DNA of 64,000 bases from Echeneis naucrates (Eukaryota; Chordata; Actinopteri; Carangiformes; Echeneidae), in the NCBI RefSeq assembly GCF_900963305.1, contig NC_042515.1:12087623-12151622 (forward strand), written 5' to 3'. Position 1 is the stretch's first letter; every line of letters begins with the position of its first letter. The notes under the pieces were generated by a model. The model was not told where the DNA came from, did no database searches, and saw nothing but the letters and a program-made list of their open reading frames with translations. This document shows positions 47,561-60,639 of the stretch, piece by piece. The position numbers and the translations under genes were made by a program.

Positions 47561-50500
47561 AGCTGTGGATTCAGGAAGGACACAATTTGCTTATTTTGGC
47601 TTTTTTATCGATAGAACTAGAGGTTGTTCAGTGAAATACATATGAACTCACAATTTTAGATCAATATCATTACATTTCGTGTAAGAAATTTGAGTATGCA
47701 TTACATTTTACTTTAACTCGCCCCCTCAATAAAGATCGCGGTCGACTCCATAGAAGAAGTTAGGACCAGATAAAAAAAGTCCCCTCACACTCCTGTCAAC
47801 GTTGTCCTGCTCCCGTTTACTGAAAGGTGAATAGACTTGATAGATTACAGTCTAAACAGAGATGGCTGACAATGTGACAAATATTCCATAAAATCGTGAA
47901 AAATATACATAGGTAAAAATGCAAAATTAACCAAAAGCATCAAAGTAAAAAGTAAACGAAGAAAGGCGACCCCCCTTTTTTAAGTGTTTTATAATATATA
48001 ATCATCTGAAAGAAATAGTTTAGCGCTCAAGGCAGTGCTAATGGCAACTAAGTATTTTGTATACAGATGAGAATTACAACCTCTCCAGATCACTTGCATC
48101 TTTCTAAAGATAAGCATAATTTTCATATTGGGTGGAGAGTGAAGATGTGTCTCAAACGTGTGTCTTACCAGCAATCTCTTTCTCACTGCACTTCAGATGA
48201 AAGTAGATGATACAAACTGTTCCAGGTGTGGAACCAGGATGCATACAGGTCAAACAGTCCTATTAGTCTGTCCAATTATCACTTTCCTTTCACAGAGGAA
48301 ACCAAACCAGTCATATATTCTTGGTTGAAATCCACCACTGACTTTTGTTAAATAGCCAAGAGACTCCACCTCTGCTTGACCACTATTTTACATACTGTAT
48401 GCAAAACCCCTCACAGTGCTGCCCACTTTTCTTTTTAGAAAAGGGCTTCGGAGTTTCAAAGAGTGACCCTTTGGCCTGCCTTTCCGATGTGGTCAGATTT
48501 ATACACAATATATGCAGTTTAAAGTTCATTGACTGGTCAAACAGAACAAACTCTCAGCTTGAGGCTTTCCCATGATATTTAGGTCTTAGTTGACATATTT
48601 AAGAAAGTGGAGCCTTCGTCATTTGATGTGTGTAAGGAAAGCCTGTAAGGACCAATTGACCATGAGAGTTTTTACTCCAGGCATGAAGCATAAGAAGTAG
48701 GCAACAGCAACAACAAAATTCTGATTTAGACATTTACAGTTACACTATAGATGATAAAACTTGTGGCTCTTGTGAGTTAATATTGTATACATGCTTTATG
48801 CAGTGTATTATTAGTTCAAGATGGAAGTGATGGTACATCTGATAGTTCATGAATGACTTCATGTTAAGCTCTCAAGAAATAAAGTTGCTTACATTAAAGT
48901 ATGCATTTTACACAATTTACCTCAAAGGATCATAATAACTTTATAACGTCAAATATGCACGCAAAACTACAGATTGTTGATTGCTTTTGCTGTTTTTACA
49001 GCAGGTTTGTAAATATTGAAAATAATTCACACATTCTATTTGAAAAGGTAAAAAACTGAAAATTGAAATGGTCCTAATAAATAATGGCATATCTTTAAAT
49101 TTCACGATTTTGCTTCTCTAGACTAGGGCAGTTTGCTGAGTAAAGTATTTTTTGTTACCTGATGCTGTATTTCATCTCATTGCCTTACGTATTATTACAG
49201 CTTTGCAAAAGTAAGCAAAAGGTACTTCCACATCTCTCCTGAAAAAGGGTACTTGCCCAGAGGACTAGTACAGAGTATAATCGTTTCGTGGAAGCAATAA
49301 AGTGGAGTGGATTTTGGCAGTCCTCTTCATCCTCAAAAGAGACCAATACAACAGAAGGCTTTATAGAAATCCCTTTCCCATGGAAACGTTGTTGATGGCT
49401 GTCACTACCTCATTAGTGGAAACACACACATACACATACTTCATGTCCAAACAATAGTTTGCCTTCACAATTTCCTCCGCAGGTGGATAAGATCATCGTA
49501 GCTGGAGGTCAGGGGCATTGTTTGCACTACATGGATCCTGTCAGTTCATTTTAGAATTGGCAACGTTTGATGAAAAGGTAAAATATGCTTCGTTATAAGA
49601 GATTATTTGACAAACTGCTCTTATTAGTTTGCCAAACAACTCTTACCAAGTGGCTTGACCTGGAAAACCATGTTTGACCTCAGAAACTTCCTTCACCTTC
49701 CCTGGATTTTGATTCAGGTTACAAATTACTTGTCAAATTAGTAAAACTCCAGGTGATGGAACTATTTATATGGAAGGCAGAAAAATTGTTTCATCAAAAA
49801 CATTTACAAAAATTAATCCATACCCATATTTTGGTATTATATCAATTATTATCAGAGATTGTTCTAAAGTATTTCACCCCAGAGGAGATGCACTTTGATA
49901 ATCTATACAACAATAATGTATGAGTATAGAAAAGGGTCATGACACAGTTTAGCATTTCATATTGTATTTGAAAAAAAAACAAAAAAACAAAACAAAACAA
50001 AAAAACAACAGAAACAAAACAGTTATAAATTAAAAGTAAAACATAGTATGCCAAAGCAGCAAAAAAACAACAGGATATCTTATTGGACTCAACGCTGCCG
50101 TGTACATGTGTGGCTCTGAGGTCACCGAAGTCCATCAAAAACGATAATATGACATTAACCCACTTTAGATTTTGTGGGCCACTGATTGTCAACTCCCTCT
50201 GCTGTGACCAATAAGCAGATCCTGTTCCATGCATAATAAAAGCAAGTCGTGGCGGTGTCAAAAAACTAAAGTGTACACTTAAACTTTCCTGGTCTACATA
50301 TGACTGTGACAGGAGAAAGAACTGGTTACATTCTCCTTGAACTCCTAGAGTTCAGTGAATTATACCAGAAAACAACCCTCAGCAGGACTGAGGATGGTTA
50401 CATTTCAATCCATGTCTGCACACACATTCACACATACATGCACACAAATCATGATGTGTAAACTGAGTAGCTTTTGCCAACTTGGCACCCTTATAGACCC

Positions 50501-50700
50501 ACGACACCAGCCTATTCTGTGTATGCACACAAGCCAAAAACAGGTCACATGCAAGGCTCAGCACACATTGCATTGGCCTGTCCATGTAAGGGCATCAAAT
50601 ATGTCAATAGAACATGTTATTTTAAAAGGATGTTCAGGCTTCCAGCTGTATGGGTAGCCAGAGGACGGAGTTGACACAGTGGCTAATCTGAGACACTCCT
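47560..50700. other. Intergenic region between tusc2 and the hyal2 promoter
   Basis: About 3.1 kb with no recognised gene on either strand. The part next to tusc2 is probably its 3' UTR. Seen: an A/C-rich low-complexity stretch at 49970-50025. The open frames at 49.8-50.6 kb have no recognisable domain. Confidence 0.55.
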
Positions 50701-50710
50701 CAGGCAGTCA

Positions 50711-51365
50711 TCAGGCTTCACAGAGGACAACTGGGAAATCTACATGAATACAAGGGTGGTCGAGTTTTATAATTCCCTGTAACGACACAAAAGAGAGATT
50801 TAAATGGTATAAACTAATAATCCAGAGAAGTGTAGCTGAAGACAAAAAGCTGAGCTTACCGTTATGATTTCCTTACCTGAGGTGTTAGGTTTTTTTGAAT
50901 CCTCTTCAGTTTGGCCTTTTTACGTCCATTTTTTGTCACAATTGTCTCTTCATAGAACTCATGGGCCAAGTCACCATCTTCGTCAAAGAACATAGAGCTG
51001 CAGGAAAGGGAACAACTTAATTGTTCATACATAATAGACTTATGTGCACTAAAAACATTCATTAAATGTAAAAATGACAGGTTGTCATGGCTTGTCAATT
51101 ACAAGACCATTTAATGTGATGCAAAACACAACTACTACAAGAACAACAACAAATGTAAGACAAAATGACTCAGTCTACTGTGAAATGTAGTTACATCAGA
51201 CTGGGGCTTTATTTACCTTCGTCTAGTAAACACAAACGGTGTTGCACCGTGAAAACTTCGAACTCTTGCCAGTGACTGCCCATTTCCATCTTTGGTTGGA
51301 TCATCCGCACTACCTGAGCCAGAAAAAGGCCAAAATCCTTTGGATTTGGAGCCGCTACCACCCAT
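50711..51365 (-). CDS. tusc2: Tumor suppressor candidate 2 (FUS1), 3 coding exons
   Basis: Small myristoylated protein linked in mammals to mitochondrial calcium handling and kinase inhibition. Exons: 51217-51365, 50877-50997, 50711-50776, 336 nt, 111 residues plus stop (human 110). Seen: MGGSGSKSKG, with Gly2 and downstream Ser fitting N-myristoylation, the TPFVFTRR motif, the nearly invariant core SMFFDEDGDLAHEFYEE and TIVTKNG, and the C-terminal KLDHPCIHVDFPVVL block. The start matches the human one, with an acceptor (TGTGCTGCAG) 7 nt upstream, so the 5' UTR is spliced. The neighbours hyal2 and rassf1 keep the human order. Confidence 0.96.
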
Positions 51366-51656
51366 CTTCAGCTGCAGCACATTATTTTCTTGGGTCTCAG
51401 GACTGCCAGTGGTTCTACAGCGTTACTGTGCTCGATGAGATGTCACCTTCAGGACCGAAAACCTATAATAGTCGCACATAAACCTACGGCAAAAGTCAGA
51501 GGTCAGCTGTTTTTTTTTTTTTTGGGTGATATAAATTCAAATAAATACATAGAAAAAGATAAGTTGGACAAATATGTATTTCTTACTCAGAAATATTTTT
51601 TTTTTTTTGAGATATGAAAATGTCAAAGATAGAAAAAGCCATATGAGTTGCAATAG

Positions 51657-51745
51657 AACACACACACGTATGTGTGTGTGTGTAGTAATAGGTTGACCTC
51701 TAGTCATTATATATCATACGTGTGTGTGTGTGTGTGTGTGTGTGT
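51657..51745. repeat. CA/TG microsatellites upstream of tusc2
   Basis: A CA tract running into TG (51657-51682) forms a small palindrome, and a pure (TG)n tract of about 13 units lies at 51720-51745. Both are in the 5' intron of tusc2. Confidence 0.85.
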
Positions 51746-51879
51746 CCCACTAACATCAGCACAATCCAGACAATTAAGTTTTATTGAAACGTTTCCTTGG
51801 GTCGTTGTTCAGATTGGTTAGACTGATGAACATGAAACATTAGTCAGCTCTTCGTAAAGTCTCGGTGACATTATGATAT

Positions 51880-52480
51880 TTGGAGAGAGGAGCAGCTAAT
51901 TTTGCTAGCTAACCTTGGCAGACATGTCCCCGGCGTCCCCACATGTGTGTTTAGTCTCCGTCATGTCACTTTTATGTCCCGGCTGCCGACATAACCATCA
52001 CACACAGACAATTAGCCGTCTGTTAGCACTAGCCGGGTTGTTTATGCCTGGTTTACCAAACTACGCTGTCGTCTTTAGCTCCGGTAATAATCTGCGTTCG
52101 TCGCTGCAGGCTGGGTGGAAACATACCTACAGCGATCTGCTCACAGGTGAGAGATGTGCTGGTGTGAGTTTTATCTCGGTGTTGTCTTTTCTGCAGCCAC
52201 ACGGTGCTCAGACACACTGTCGGTGATGACGCTAGCTGTTTATGCTAACTAACGTAGCGCGTCTCCGTCGGTCCGTTCGGATTGGCCGCGTCGCGGTGAG
52301 CTGCCGCCGCCCCACGGACAGGAGTGTGAAACTGTACAACTACACAACCACAGCAACTGTACAGGCACTACAACAACGAGACAAACAAACAAAAACCGCT
52401 GTGAACGTACCCACTTGCTAACTACCTGGACATGCTGTGTGTGTTGAGCGGACAGCTAGAAAGAAAAGGATCAGACGCTT
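51880..52480 (-). promoter_or_regulatory. tusc2: CpG island promoter of tusc2
   Basis: CpG-rich block with a minus-strand donor (GTAG followed by GTATGT, GT at 52126-52127) that could end a noncoding first exon at about 52128-52300. A plus-strand donor (ACAG followed by GTGAGA, about 52147) lies in the same island, so divergent transcription is possible. TSS not located. Confidence 0.5.
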
Positions 52481-53318
52481 TGGGGATGTTTGTAATGGTT
52501 TGGGTTTTTACGTATTATCTGAAAAGAAATGAACTCTTAAAGCAGCAACATACAGCGGCATTATACACAATGATGCAATTCCAACTAAAAAGCAACAACC
52601 CGTGAGAGAAAAGGTCCACAAAGACCTGCTTTTCTGTTTGGTGTGGCTTTCTAAGACGGCCATCTAACCCTAACCCATCATTAAATGATTTCAAACTAAC
52701 AGGATCCTATATTATGGAAAAGATGTCCAGAGAAAAATGCTATTGATGTATATAAAATACCATGTAGTTGGAATACAACGATCAGTGATTACATGTGAGT
52801 CTTTAGTGCACAAAACTTAAACAAACCTTGTGCCTAATGTAAAATCTAAAATCAACACAATGAGGATAAGTGACACGCTTTAATGCCATCTTCTCATTAG
52901 ATAATCATGTTAGTGATTCACATTCTAACCTGTCCAGCTCAAACGTAAAAACAGCCTAAATGAAACTAAATGTGACATAAAATGTCCTGAAGATAAACCA
53001 GATAAATAAAAATAATAAAAAAAAATTCTAACATTTCTATAAATAATCAAGCAGCATGTTATTCTTTTATATATAAAACTGCAATTAATTAAGCTGATAG
53101 TAATTCTTAAAAAAATAAGTTCATAACATAAAAGTGTCACAATGTTTAGTAGGATCATTTGAGATATGACAGCAGTTTTCCTGCTTGTTAAACAACCATT
53201 ATTCAAAAATGTCCTCCTTTTCGCATAGCTGTAAATTCTCAGATTGGCCCATGATACTTTTTAAAATGGCAGAAGGCTCTTCTTGATGTAAATATAATCT
53301 CAGATGCATCACTCAGAG
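52480..53318. other. Region between rassf1 stop and tusc2 promoter
   Basis: AT-rich sequence without a recognised gene. It probably contains the rassf1 3' UTR; an ATTAAA-type signal on the minus strand is at about 52879-52884. Nothing else was recognised. Confidence 0.45.
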
Positions 53319-56300
53319 TCAACCAGGAGTAGTAATCCTCGACATGGCCTGTCTCATCCTTTCTCTTGCAAGACCGTAGCGTTTCACAATTTGCCGGACA
53401 TGCTCTTCCTCCTCGCGCTGGAGGATTCGCAGAAAGTTGCACAACTCTGGAAAGCTAAATGCATCCCACTGTGGAGGAGAGCATTTTTACACTAGTTGTA
53501 GTGGTGCATATATGGCCAGAGCAATTTTATAATATTTTGGAAAAATACTAATATAATCATTCTAAGAGGCGGATGGAAACTTACATTGACGTCTCCTGTT
53601 TCATTTTCTTTCAAAACCAAACTCAGGACTTTTTCACTGGGGCCAGCACTCAAGCGCAAGTAGAGTGGACATTCATCATCAGACAATTTCCGCATGTATA
53701 CTAGAGGGGAAACAAAAAACATAATTCAATAATTGATGGGATGTTTTGTTTCATTTGAACACATAATATTAAGAGTGCTACCTTGGCTTTGTCTCTCAGT
53801 GCGTTCAAACAGGGCAAACTTGGCTGGGTTGTCCACTACGGTGAACTTGTTGAGCAATGCCTGAATGACTTCCCGTACCCGTGTTTGGGAACTTATATGG
53901 AGGTGCTTTGCAGTGTCTTTAGGGAGGTAGAAAGATGTTCGCCTTTTCATCCGTTTATCCTGCTGAACCTGCTCTTCTGTTGTACAGACACTTGGAGGAG
54001 GAGGGAGGGAAATTGGTCGATGTAACTGAAATTGGACCTTGATGAAACCAGTGTAGAATCCATCTTTATTCTGCAAGGAAAACAGATGTGTAGCAGGGAC
54101 AGGGAGCAATTTTTCATGCCTGAGTGGTCGAACAAAACAGTCACTTACAACCATCATGTAGAGATTGCTGTTGACCTGAGCATTGTACTCCTTAACTTTC
54201 TGTTGAATCTCACCAACACTTAACTCCTGTTTGCCCAGCTCAATCTGGTCATCCTGAAAAATAAAGAACAGGAAGTCCAGAAACTGGCCCACATGTTGTC
54301 AGCAGAAGGTCTTCACTAATGAGCTTTAAGAATAAAATGAAAGTGACAGAGTTGAAGTAAAAGTAGGACAAAGTCAGTCACACTTTCAAATTAAGCTGCA
54401 CACGATTCACTGTCACCAAACACAAAGGGATAGCTGTGCACTACAGGACAATTCAATAGCCTCACTTTTGATGTGGCAAAGAAAGATGGAGATGCAGTAA
54501 AGTACAAGTCCAGCAATGAGCCGCTGTCCTCTTGGCTGCGGAGAGAGTCACTTCCTCTACTTCCCCAGGTCATCTCGAATGTCCAGATGAGCCAGTATTT
54601 GGACACTTTAAGGTTTCTATCATCTCCTCTATTTTAAGATGAAATCCAGATTTTTATGCTCTCCAGTCATTCCAATGTCTGCAGAAGACTGACCGTACTA
54701 ACAGCTCTTTCACTTTAGCACCTCCATTTGCTCCTCCCAGACAATAAAACTTCACAAAGACACCCAAAGAGCCAGCTGACTCCCAATGACAGCTGCTTAA
54801 ATTAGCCTGTTCTCCTGATGTTTGGATCTTCTTTCAGATGTGTGTGAGAGGAAAGTAAAAATGCTCTTCACCATACATATAGTCTATGTATGGTATCAAT
54901 TTCATCCACATTATGACTCCACCAAAACCATTCTACTTTCTCGCCTCCCTTCAGCGCCTAGCATCCAACCACTAAGATCATATTAAATCAGGAAAAATAT
55001 AGTTTAGGACAATGAATACTACAAAGTTATAGGTTGTAAGGTTGGACTGTGATAATGATGAAAAAAGAATTATCAATGTGTTCATATTAATATGACAAAA
55101 TAATCACAACTCGAGCAAAAGCTTATTAATGAAACTAATGCACAGAAAAGCTTCCTTAGAATCATCTGATCAGCTGTCCACAGACTCTGGGTTTTTAGCT
55201 GTTTTATGATAAGTAGTGTCATGTTGTATAATAAGGACAGCTGTTTTATTGTGACATTGAGTTGTCCACTCTGCTCAGCTCTCTCCTAAATTAGCTTCTG
55301 TATAGATGCTTTGACAGTGAATAGGTCATAAACCCAGTATCTCTGGGGACAAATGGCACACTGAAACACCGCAGGACAAGTGTGGACAATCTGGTTGTTT
55401 CCATCTGCTTTGACCTGCCCAGCTGCACAATATGAACGAAGGCAGAAATGAGATTGAATTACTTTTCTCTGTAGCTACCTTTGCTTGGTTCCATAGTTTA
55501 ATCATTCGGTCACAGTTTAAATGTATTTTTCTTGGAAAATGATGTGTAAAATAATTCTTTCGTATAAAAATTACAGGAATGAAGCCCTAGTTGTGTACAA
55601 GTACAAATTAAAATTGTGATTGTAACTCTTTTCCTCACCACATTTGTGTCTGTCTCGACGGAGTCAACAGAGAAATCTGCCTGATCTGTTAGCAAACCTC
55701 CATCTGTGCTGCAGTCCAGGTGGATAAACGGTCGGCAGCGGTAGTGACAAGTGTAATTGCAGTCTGAGAATGAGAGAGAAAGAGAGAGAGAGAGGGATTG
55801 AGACCATTAGAGGGTTTTACGTTCTCAGTTATGCTTTGGCTGCTGGTCAACTCTAGCTGTGTAAAGACCTCTGCTCTAGATTATGTTCAGTAATCTGTCT
55901 CTGTGCTTAGAAGAATCACCCAAATCACATTTACCGCAATTCAGTATCAATGCTACATAAGAAACATAGTAATATTTTTCAAATTGTAAAAAACAGATTT
56001 GCTCGCGGTGGATGTTAAATTATTAATTGATTATAGTTTGCTATCACCCCTTCACCTATTTGTTTCTAAACCCAACAGTAAAGTAAAGTTATTTCTTTTG
56101 TTGTACTGGCCCTTCAATAGGCCACAGAAATGCCGAAAGTCAAACGATGTAGCGAAACAGAGATGTCTGTGCAAATACCCAGTTAAAACATGGCCCCAGG
56201 CCTTCCTTCAGACTGGAAAAAACTGATAACGTTTCTCATGGCTGGAAAACATAACAGAAGCATCCTGCATTCTGGAAATGCTCAACATTTGAAAGTGAGG

Positions 56301-57402
56301 ACTATTTTGGAGCTTTGAAAAGGTCCAAAGGTTTCAGAGCTGCTTTAAATGTAATTTTAGGATCAATTTTTTGCTATTTTTATGAGGTTAATTATTTTAT
56401 CTTAACACCCTTTGTCTTTACAAAATAAGCAACGATTCACAATATCCATTGCTAGTCTCATAGGCAGAAAAACCCAGCTGTCCCCTCTCATGCAATGAAG
56501 ATTCAGTGGCTGGTTGCCTGCTTTTGCTTTTTAGGTCACTGCCTGCAGTAAAAAACATGTCCATCGTGTACACAACAAACTTATAGCATAAGCCTGGTGT
56601 TACTCTACATTTTTCTAACTGCAATGAAGAAGAAAAATATTAAAATGCTACAGCCAATAATCTATTAATCAATCTTTCAGCTAATTCCAGCTGCCCCACT
56701 ATGTCTGTGGCTCATGACACCAATCCCATGCTTTACTTCCAAACAGGTACATTTTTTAAAATTTATATCAGATTTGATCTTCAGTTTTTTTTATATAAGT
56801 ATTTAAATAAATTGCAGCTGCAGCTGGCTACTGTTGTTTGGGGGTTACTAACAGCAAGAGAGTGGGTGTGGGCTTGATTAAAAATAAACTACAATCTATG
56901 TGTGGTCATGCTAATGAAGGAATATATCTCAGTGTATGTCAGTGCAGCCTTGCATTGCTCACTCATTTGTTTTTAATACAATGGAGCTCTATGGGACAGT
57001 GCAGTAAGCTTTGGATACACCAACAATATTATAATATCACAACCACAGAATGTGGTTACTGGACTCATCCTTTAAACAAATTAAATTACTCTTAATCATG
57101 AAGTACTCACTGGTGCAACGTAAACTCTGCTTATAAAGGCCCCAGATGAATTCTCCACACAGGTCACACCAGGTGAGATGAGTGTAACTGTAGGGATGGA
57201 AGTCATGACCCACTCCAGCCGCTAGTTTGTGACATCCAGGCGTCTCAATGCTGACGCTGTCCCCAACCAGACGGACAACATTGAAGGTGCAGGGCTGATC
57301 CAGGTTTACAGATGGCGGGGCAGTGCGAGCTACAGGAGCAGCCAGCTCTATGGGATCGCTGACACTGAGGTCCTGCAGCTCGATCAGCTCACATTTAGAC
57401 AT
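53319..57402 (-). CDS. rassf1: Ras association domain family member 1, isoform A form, 6 coding exons
   Basis: Scaffold that links Ras-like GTPases, microtubules and MST/Hippo kinases. Exons: 57111-57402, 55639-55763, 54149-54253, 53782-54070, 53585-53700, 53319-53468; 1077 nt, 358 residues plus stop (human A form 340). Seen: MSKCELIELQDL matching the human MSGEPELIELREL start; a C1 zinc finger with every ligand present (His66, Cys79, Cys82, Cys96, Cys99, His104, Cys107, Cys115); the DTNV junction; the RA domain (about 175-275) with RRTSFYLPKD and KFALFERTER; and a C-terminal SARAH helix region (about 310-350, FLRILQREEEEHVRQI). The start has an upstream acceptor (exon edge near 57639), so the 5' UTR is spliced. 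The C-form first exon lies between the second and third exons. Confidence 0.95.
54466..54573 (-). CDS. rassf1: Alternative first exon of rassf1 (C isoform)
   Basis: A 108-nt, 36-codon exon (MTWGSRGSDSLRSQEDSG and so on) ending at a GTGAGG donor in phase 0, which joins the exon at 54149-54253 in frame. It matches the start of human RASSF1C (EMTWSSTTSSGYCSQEDSDSELEQYFTA) although the human protein starts ten residues earlier. The resulting isoform would have 255 residues, with RA and SARAH domains but no C1 finger. A separate promoter just upstream (54.6-54.9 kb) is implied but no core motif was confirmed. Confidence 0.85.
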
Positions 57403-58479
57403 CTTGCCCTTGATACAGACGCTGACATGTCAAGTCAGAATTTGTAGTCCATGAAATAGTGGATGTAGATCCAGGTCGGATAAAACACAGCATTAGAATT
57501 CACACTTGTCCTTGAGGACGGTGTCGTGGATGTCAGGCTCTGATGAGATGTGCTTGGATCAAAAAGCTCCACGTTAATTTGATCCACTTATAGCTTTGCA
57601 TGCCGTGCAGAAGACAAGCAGCCAATCAATCCTTAGGGGCTGTAAGACAGTGAAAATGTCCGTGCACATTATGACATGGGTCAGTTTAACATACAAGAAT
57701 TTGCTGAAATGATGTCTGTGTGGCATTATGTTATGTGCTTTAGAAATCTGACACCAGGAATCATATGATTATGTTAAATGTAGGACAAGATGACAAATAT
57801 AATCCGACGCAATCCGAGGATAACTCTCTGTACTCTACAGAAAACTGCCTGTTTGAAAAAGTGTGTAGCTATAATTTCATATGTTAAAATGTGAAGACAC
57901 AGAACAGACTTCAGTTATTAATTTAATGATTCAGTAAGAACTAATAAAACCTTTAGCTCTTCTCTACAAAATGTGCAGGTGGTGAGTGTCCGGCAAGCAG
58001 TGGCAGTGACATCACTAAATACATTAACTTACTGTTCATGTGCGCTACTTTATTTTTGTATTTGCAATTTAGGCTGCTTTTTACATTTCATTGAGAAAAT
58101 AAGAAAATCTGTTCAATGACCCTAACATGATGATTAATTGATAAGCAATTCATAAAATATTTAATAAGTTCAAAGTCAATCACAGATGCCATTCACTGTA
58201 CTGCATAATGAATGACTTACTTTTGATATATTACATCTGTGATCATATTTAACATTGATATAATACACATAACACATATATGATGACATAGTGATAGCAG
58301 ATGTGAGGTCTTGTGGATCTTTTTGTGGGATTCGTGGGAATCTGATGTATAACAGCCTTAAATGTGACACTTCCTACTAGTAAATCCTTTCCACTAATAA
58401 AAAAAGAAAGCACAGGCAGGGACACAAAACACTCTCTCTGCCAACAGAACTTAAACTGAGTGGGTTTGTCTGATGGAGC

Positions 58480-59030
58480 CATAAGAATCAGTGCAAAGTG
58501 GCCACAGGTGAATGTGAAAGTTTCCTGAGTTTTTTAAGTGGAGCTGCATTGTGATGTGAATGTGAACAACCCGGGCCGCTCCTGCCAACTGGGTCACCAC
58601 ACCGTTCCCACAGCGCGACAACAGCACACTGTAACAGGGACCCTGCTTTTTCAGACAGGCCGCTCATTTCCGCGATAAACTCCCATCTGTTCCCAAACCA
58701 AGAGGACTTGGACCAGCGGGACGGTCTGCAAACAAACTCCTCTGACGGCAACAGTCCGACCGTGTGCTCAGAGAAAAGCGTCAGAAAGGCACCTTACCTC
58801 AGTTCAGCAGATCCTCCATCAGATGAGCAGATTATTTCAGCGGTCGCGGTTTGGATTGAATTCGCAGCAGACTGTTTGCGCATGCACACCGAGAGTCCGG
58901 GATTACCGTCTAATCCCGAATGTGCAGCAAAGCATCCCGAAGAGAGGCAGCGAGCAAGCAATCCCTGCTCTCTCACTTCAGGAAAAGACCTCAGGTCAAC
59001 CATCACGGAGGCTGTGAGGCCTAATATTTT
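58480..59030 (-). promoter_or_regulatory. rassf1: CpG-enriched promoter and possible first noncoding exon of rassf1 (A form)
   Basis: A strong minus-strand donor (AACTGAG followed by GTAAGG, near 58795) follows CpG-containing sequence at 58800-58990, and an AT-rich TATA-like box lies near 59015-59030. These suggest a noncoding exon at about 58797-58990 spliced to the acceptor ending near 57640. An open frame at 58488-58751 has no homology. Confidence 0.45.
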
Positions 59031-59659
59031 TTAACAGCACGTTATCTTTGTCGTTGATCATTCCATCATTTGCTCAGGTTTTATAGAGGAAACTAATATT
59101 AAATATAATAATTTACCAGGTTATGAAATAACACTGGACTGTTGTGTCTTCATTGATTATTTAAAAAATGCCTGAGACATTCATGAATAAATGTATTAAT
59201 CAGTCTGATTGCATCACAAGGACAGGAAGGACAGGAAAAGAAGGCTATCATTCGTGAACAGATCAAAGGTGAATGCTGACTCTTTCTCTGATCTCTTTGG
59301 ATAAACAGAATTTCATCATCTATTGCCCAAAGTACATCTCAAAAAACATGTAAGAATTTGTCAGAAAGGGACTTAAATAAGTATGATGCAGGCTACTTTT
59401 ATGATCCAATACATGTTATCAGTTATGTCAGTTTGAAATGAACTGTTGAGCCTTTGATTAGGGGCCTTACCTCTCGGCAGATTAGGAAATACCATTTTCA
59501 TAATGAAAGCCACTTAAATTCAGTCAGTCTATTTGTAGAAAGGTGGAAGCAAGATCTCACAGTCTGGGTGATAGCGATAAAACTGCAAGTAAAAACAAGA
59601 CAGGAGTCATGGGACCAATGTCTCCCATTCATGGTTTATTCACGCAGCATCATAGATAG

Positions 59660-59958
59660 CTTCACAGAAAGAAAGCAGTGGGTTCGATTCCCGGCCTGGG
59701 GCCTTTCTGTGCAGAGTTTTCATGTTCTCCCCGTGCCTGCGTGTGTTTCCTCCCACCGTCCAAAGACATCATGTTTGGGTTAACTGGTGACTCTAAACTG
59801 TCCGTAGGTCTGAGTGGTTGTTGGTCTCTGTGTGTCTCTGTGTGTTGGCCCTGTGATGGACTGCTGACCTGTCCAGGATGTCCCCGCCCTCACCCAATGA
59901 GAGCTGGGATTGGCTCCAGCACCTCCCACTGGGGAACAATGGTAAGAGATGAATGAAT
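59660..59958 (+). mobile_element. V-SINE-type tRNA-derived SINE
   Basis: Begins with a tRNA B-box-like 'gggttcgattcccgg' (59681-59695), then the 'gttctccccgtgcctgcgtg' block, the conserved 'aactggtgactctaaactg' core, and the L2-type tail region ending in 'gagatgaatgaatga'. The near-full order fits the teleost V-SINE consensus; the tRNA A-box end is not clear. Confidence 0.8.
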
Positions 59959-60639
59959 GACTATAACTTCTCATAAACAATAATGCAGATTTCATATTTT
60001 AGGTGGTGGCTCCAAAACTGCCAAAGTTGTATTGAAGATCAGCATGTCTGAATATTTCAATTCATAGAGTTTAAATGTTGATGTTGACTTTCTTCACGTC
60101 ATATTAGTTTGACTCCATCAATGGAAGTAACACAGAAAAATCTGAATAAATACAATTTCCATTACATAAAACCGAAGCACTCAAGTACCTGAAAATACTT
60201 CAGTAAAGGTACTGGACCAGAATTTACATTCCCTTTCCTAAAAATATTTGATGTGTGATTTCAGTACCATCACCTGGACGACACAAGTGACCAGCTTTAC
60301 CTGATTACAGGTTAAAATTAAGGCCTTTTCCCAGGTCTAACACAAAATCTAGCTCTGGAAAAAAAATAAACAAAGAATCAGACAAGCTAAATAAACAGTG
60401 GCAGCTTATGTAAGAGAGAGAGAGTTACCCTGAATGAGCGTGTTGTTTGGCCTGTGTGTGGTTGCCCTGCAGTCACAAGCTTATTAGAGAGTAATTTGAG
60501 CACAATGACGGATGAACAGCTGACAGAGAGAGTGTGCTGTGTTGGAGGATTAGGAAGGCAGCATCAGCCTGAGACATCACATATAAACCTGACATACAGC
60601 ATGCACCCAAACCCCAAACTAACTTTCCTGCTTGGGCAA

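Noticed and set aside
51915-52226. Plus-strand open frame of about 100 codons in the tusc2 CpG island
   Set aside because: Does not begin with ATG, has no homology, and GC-rich islands often stay open by chance.
58488-58751. Minus-strand open frame near the rassf1 promoter as an alternative coding first exon
   Set aside because: No match to RASSF1 N termini and no donor in a suitable phase at its end; the region looks like 5' UTR or promoter.
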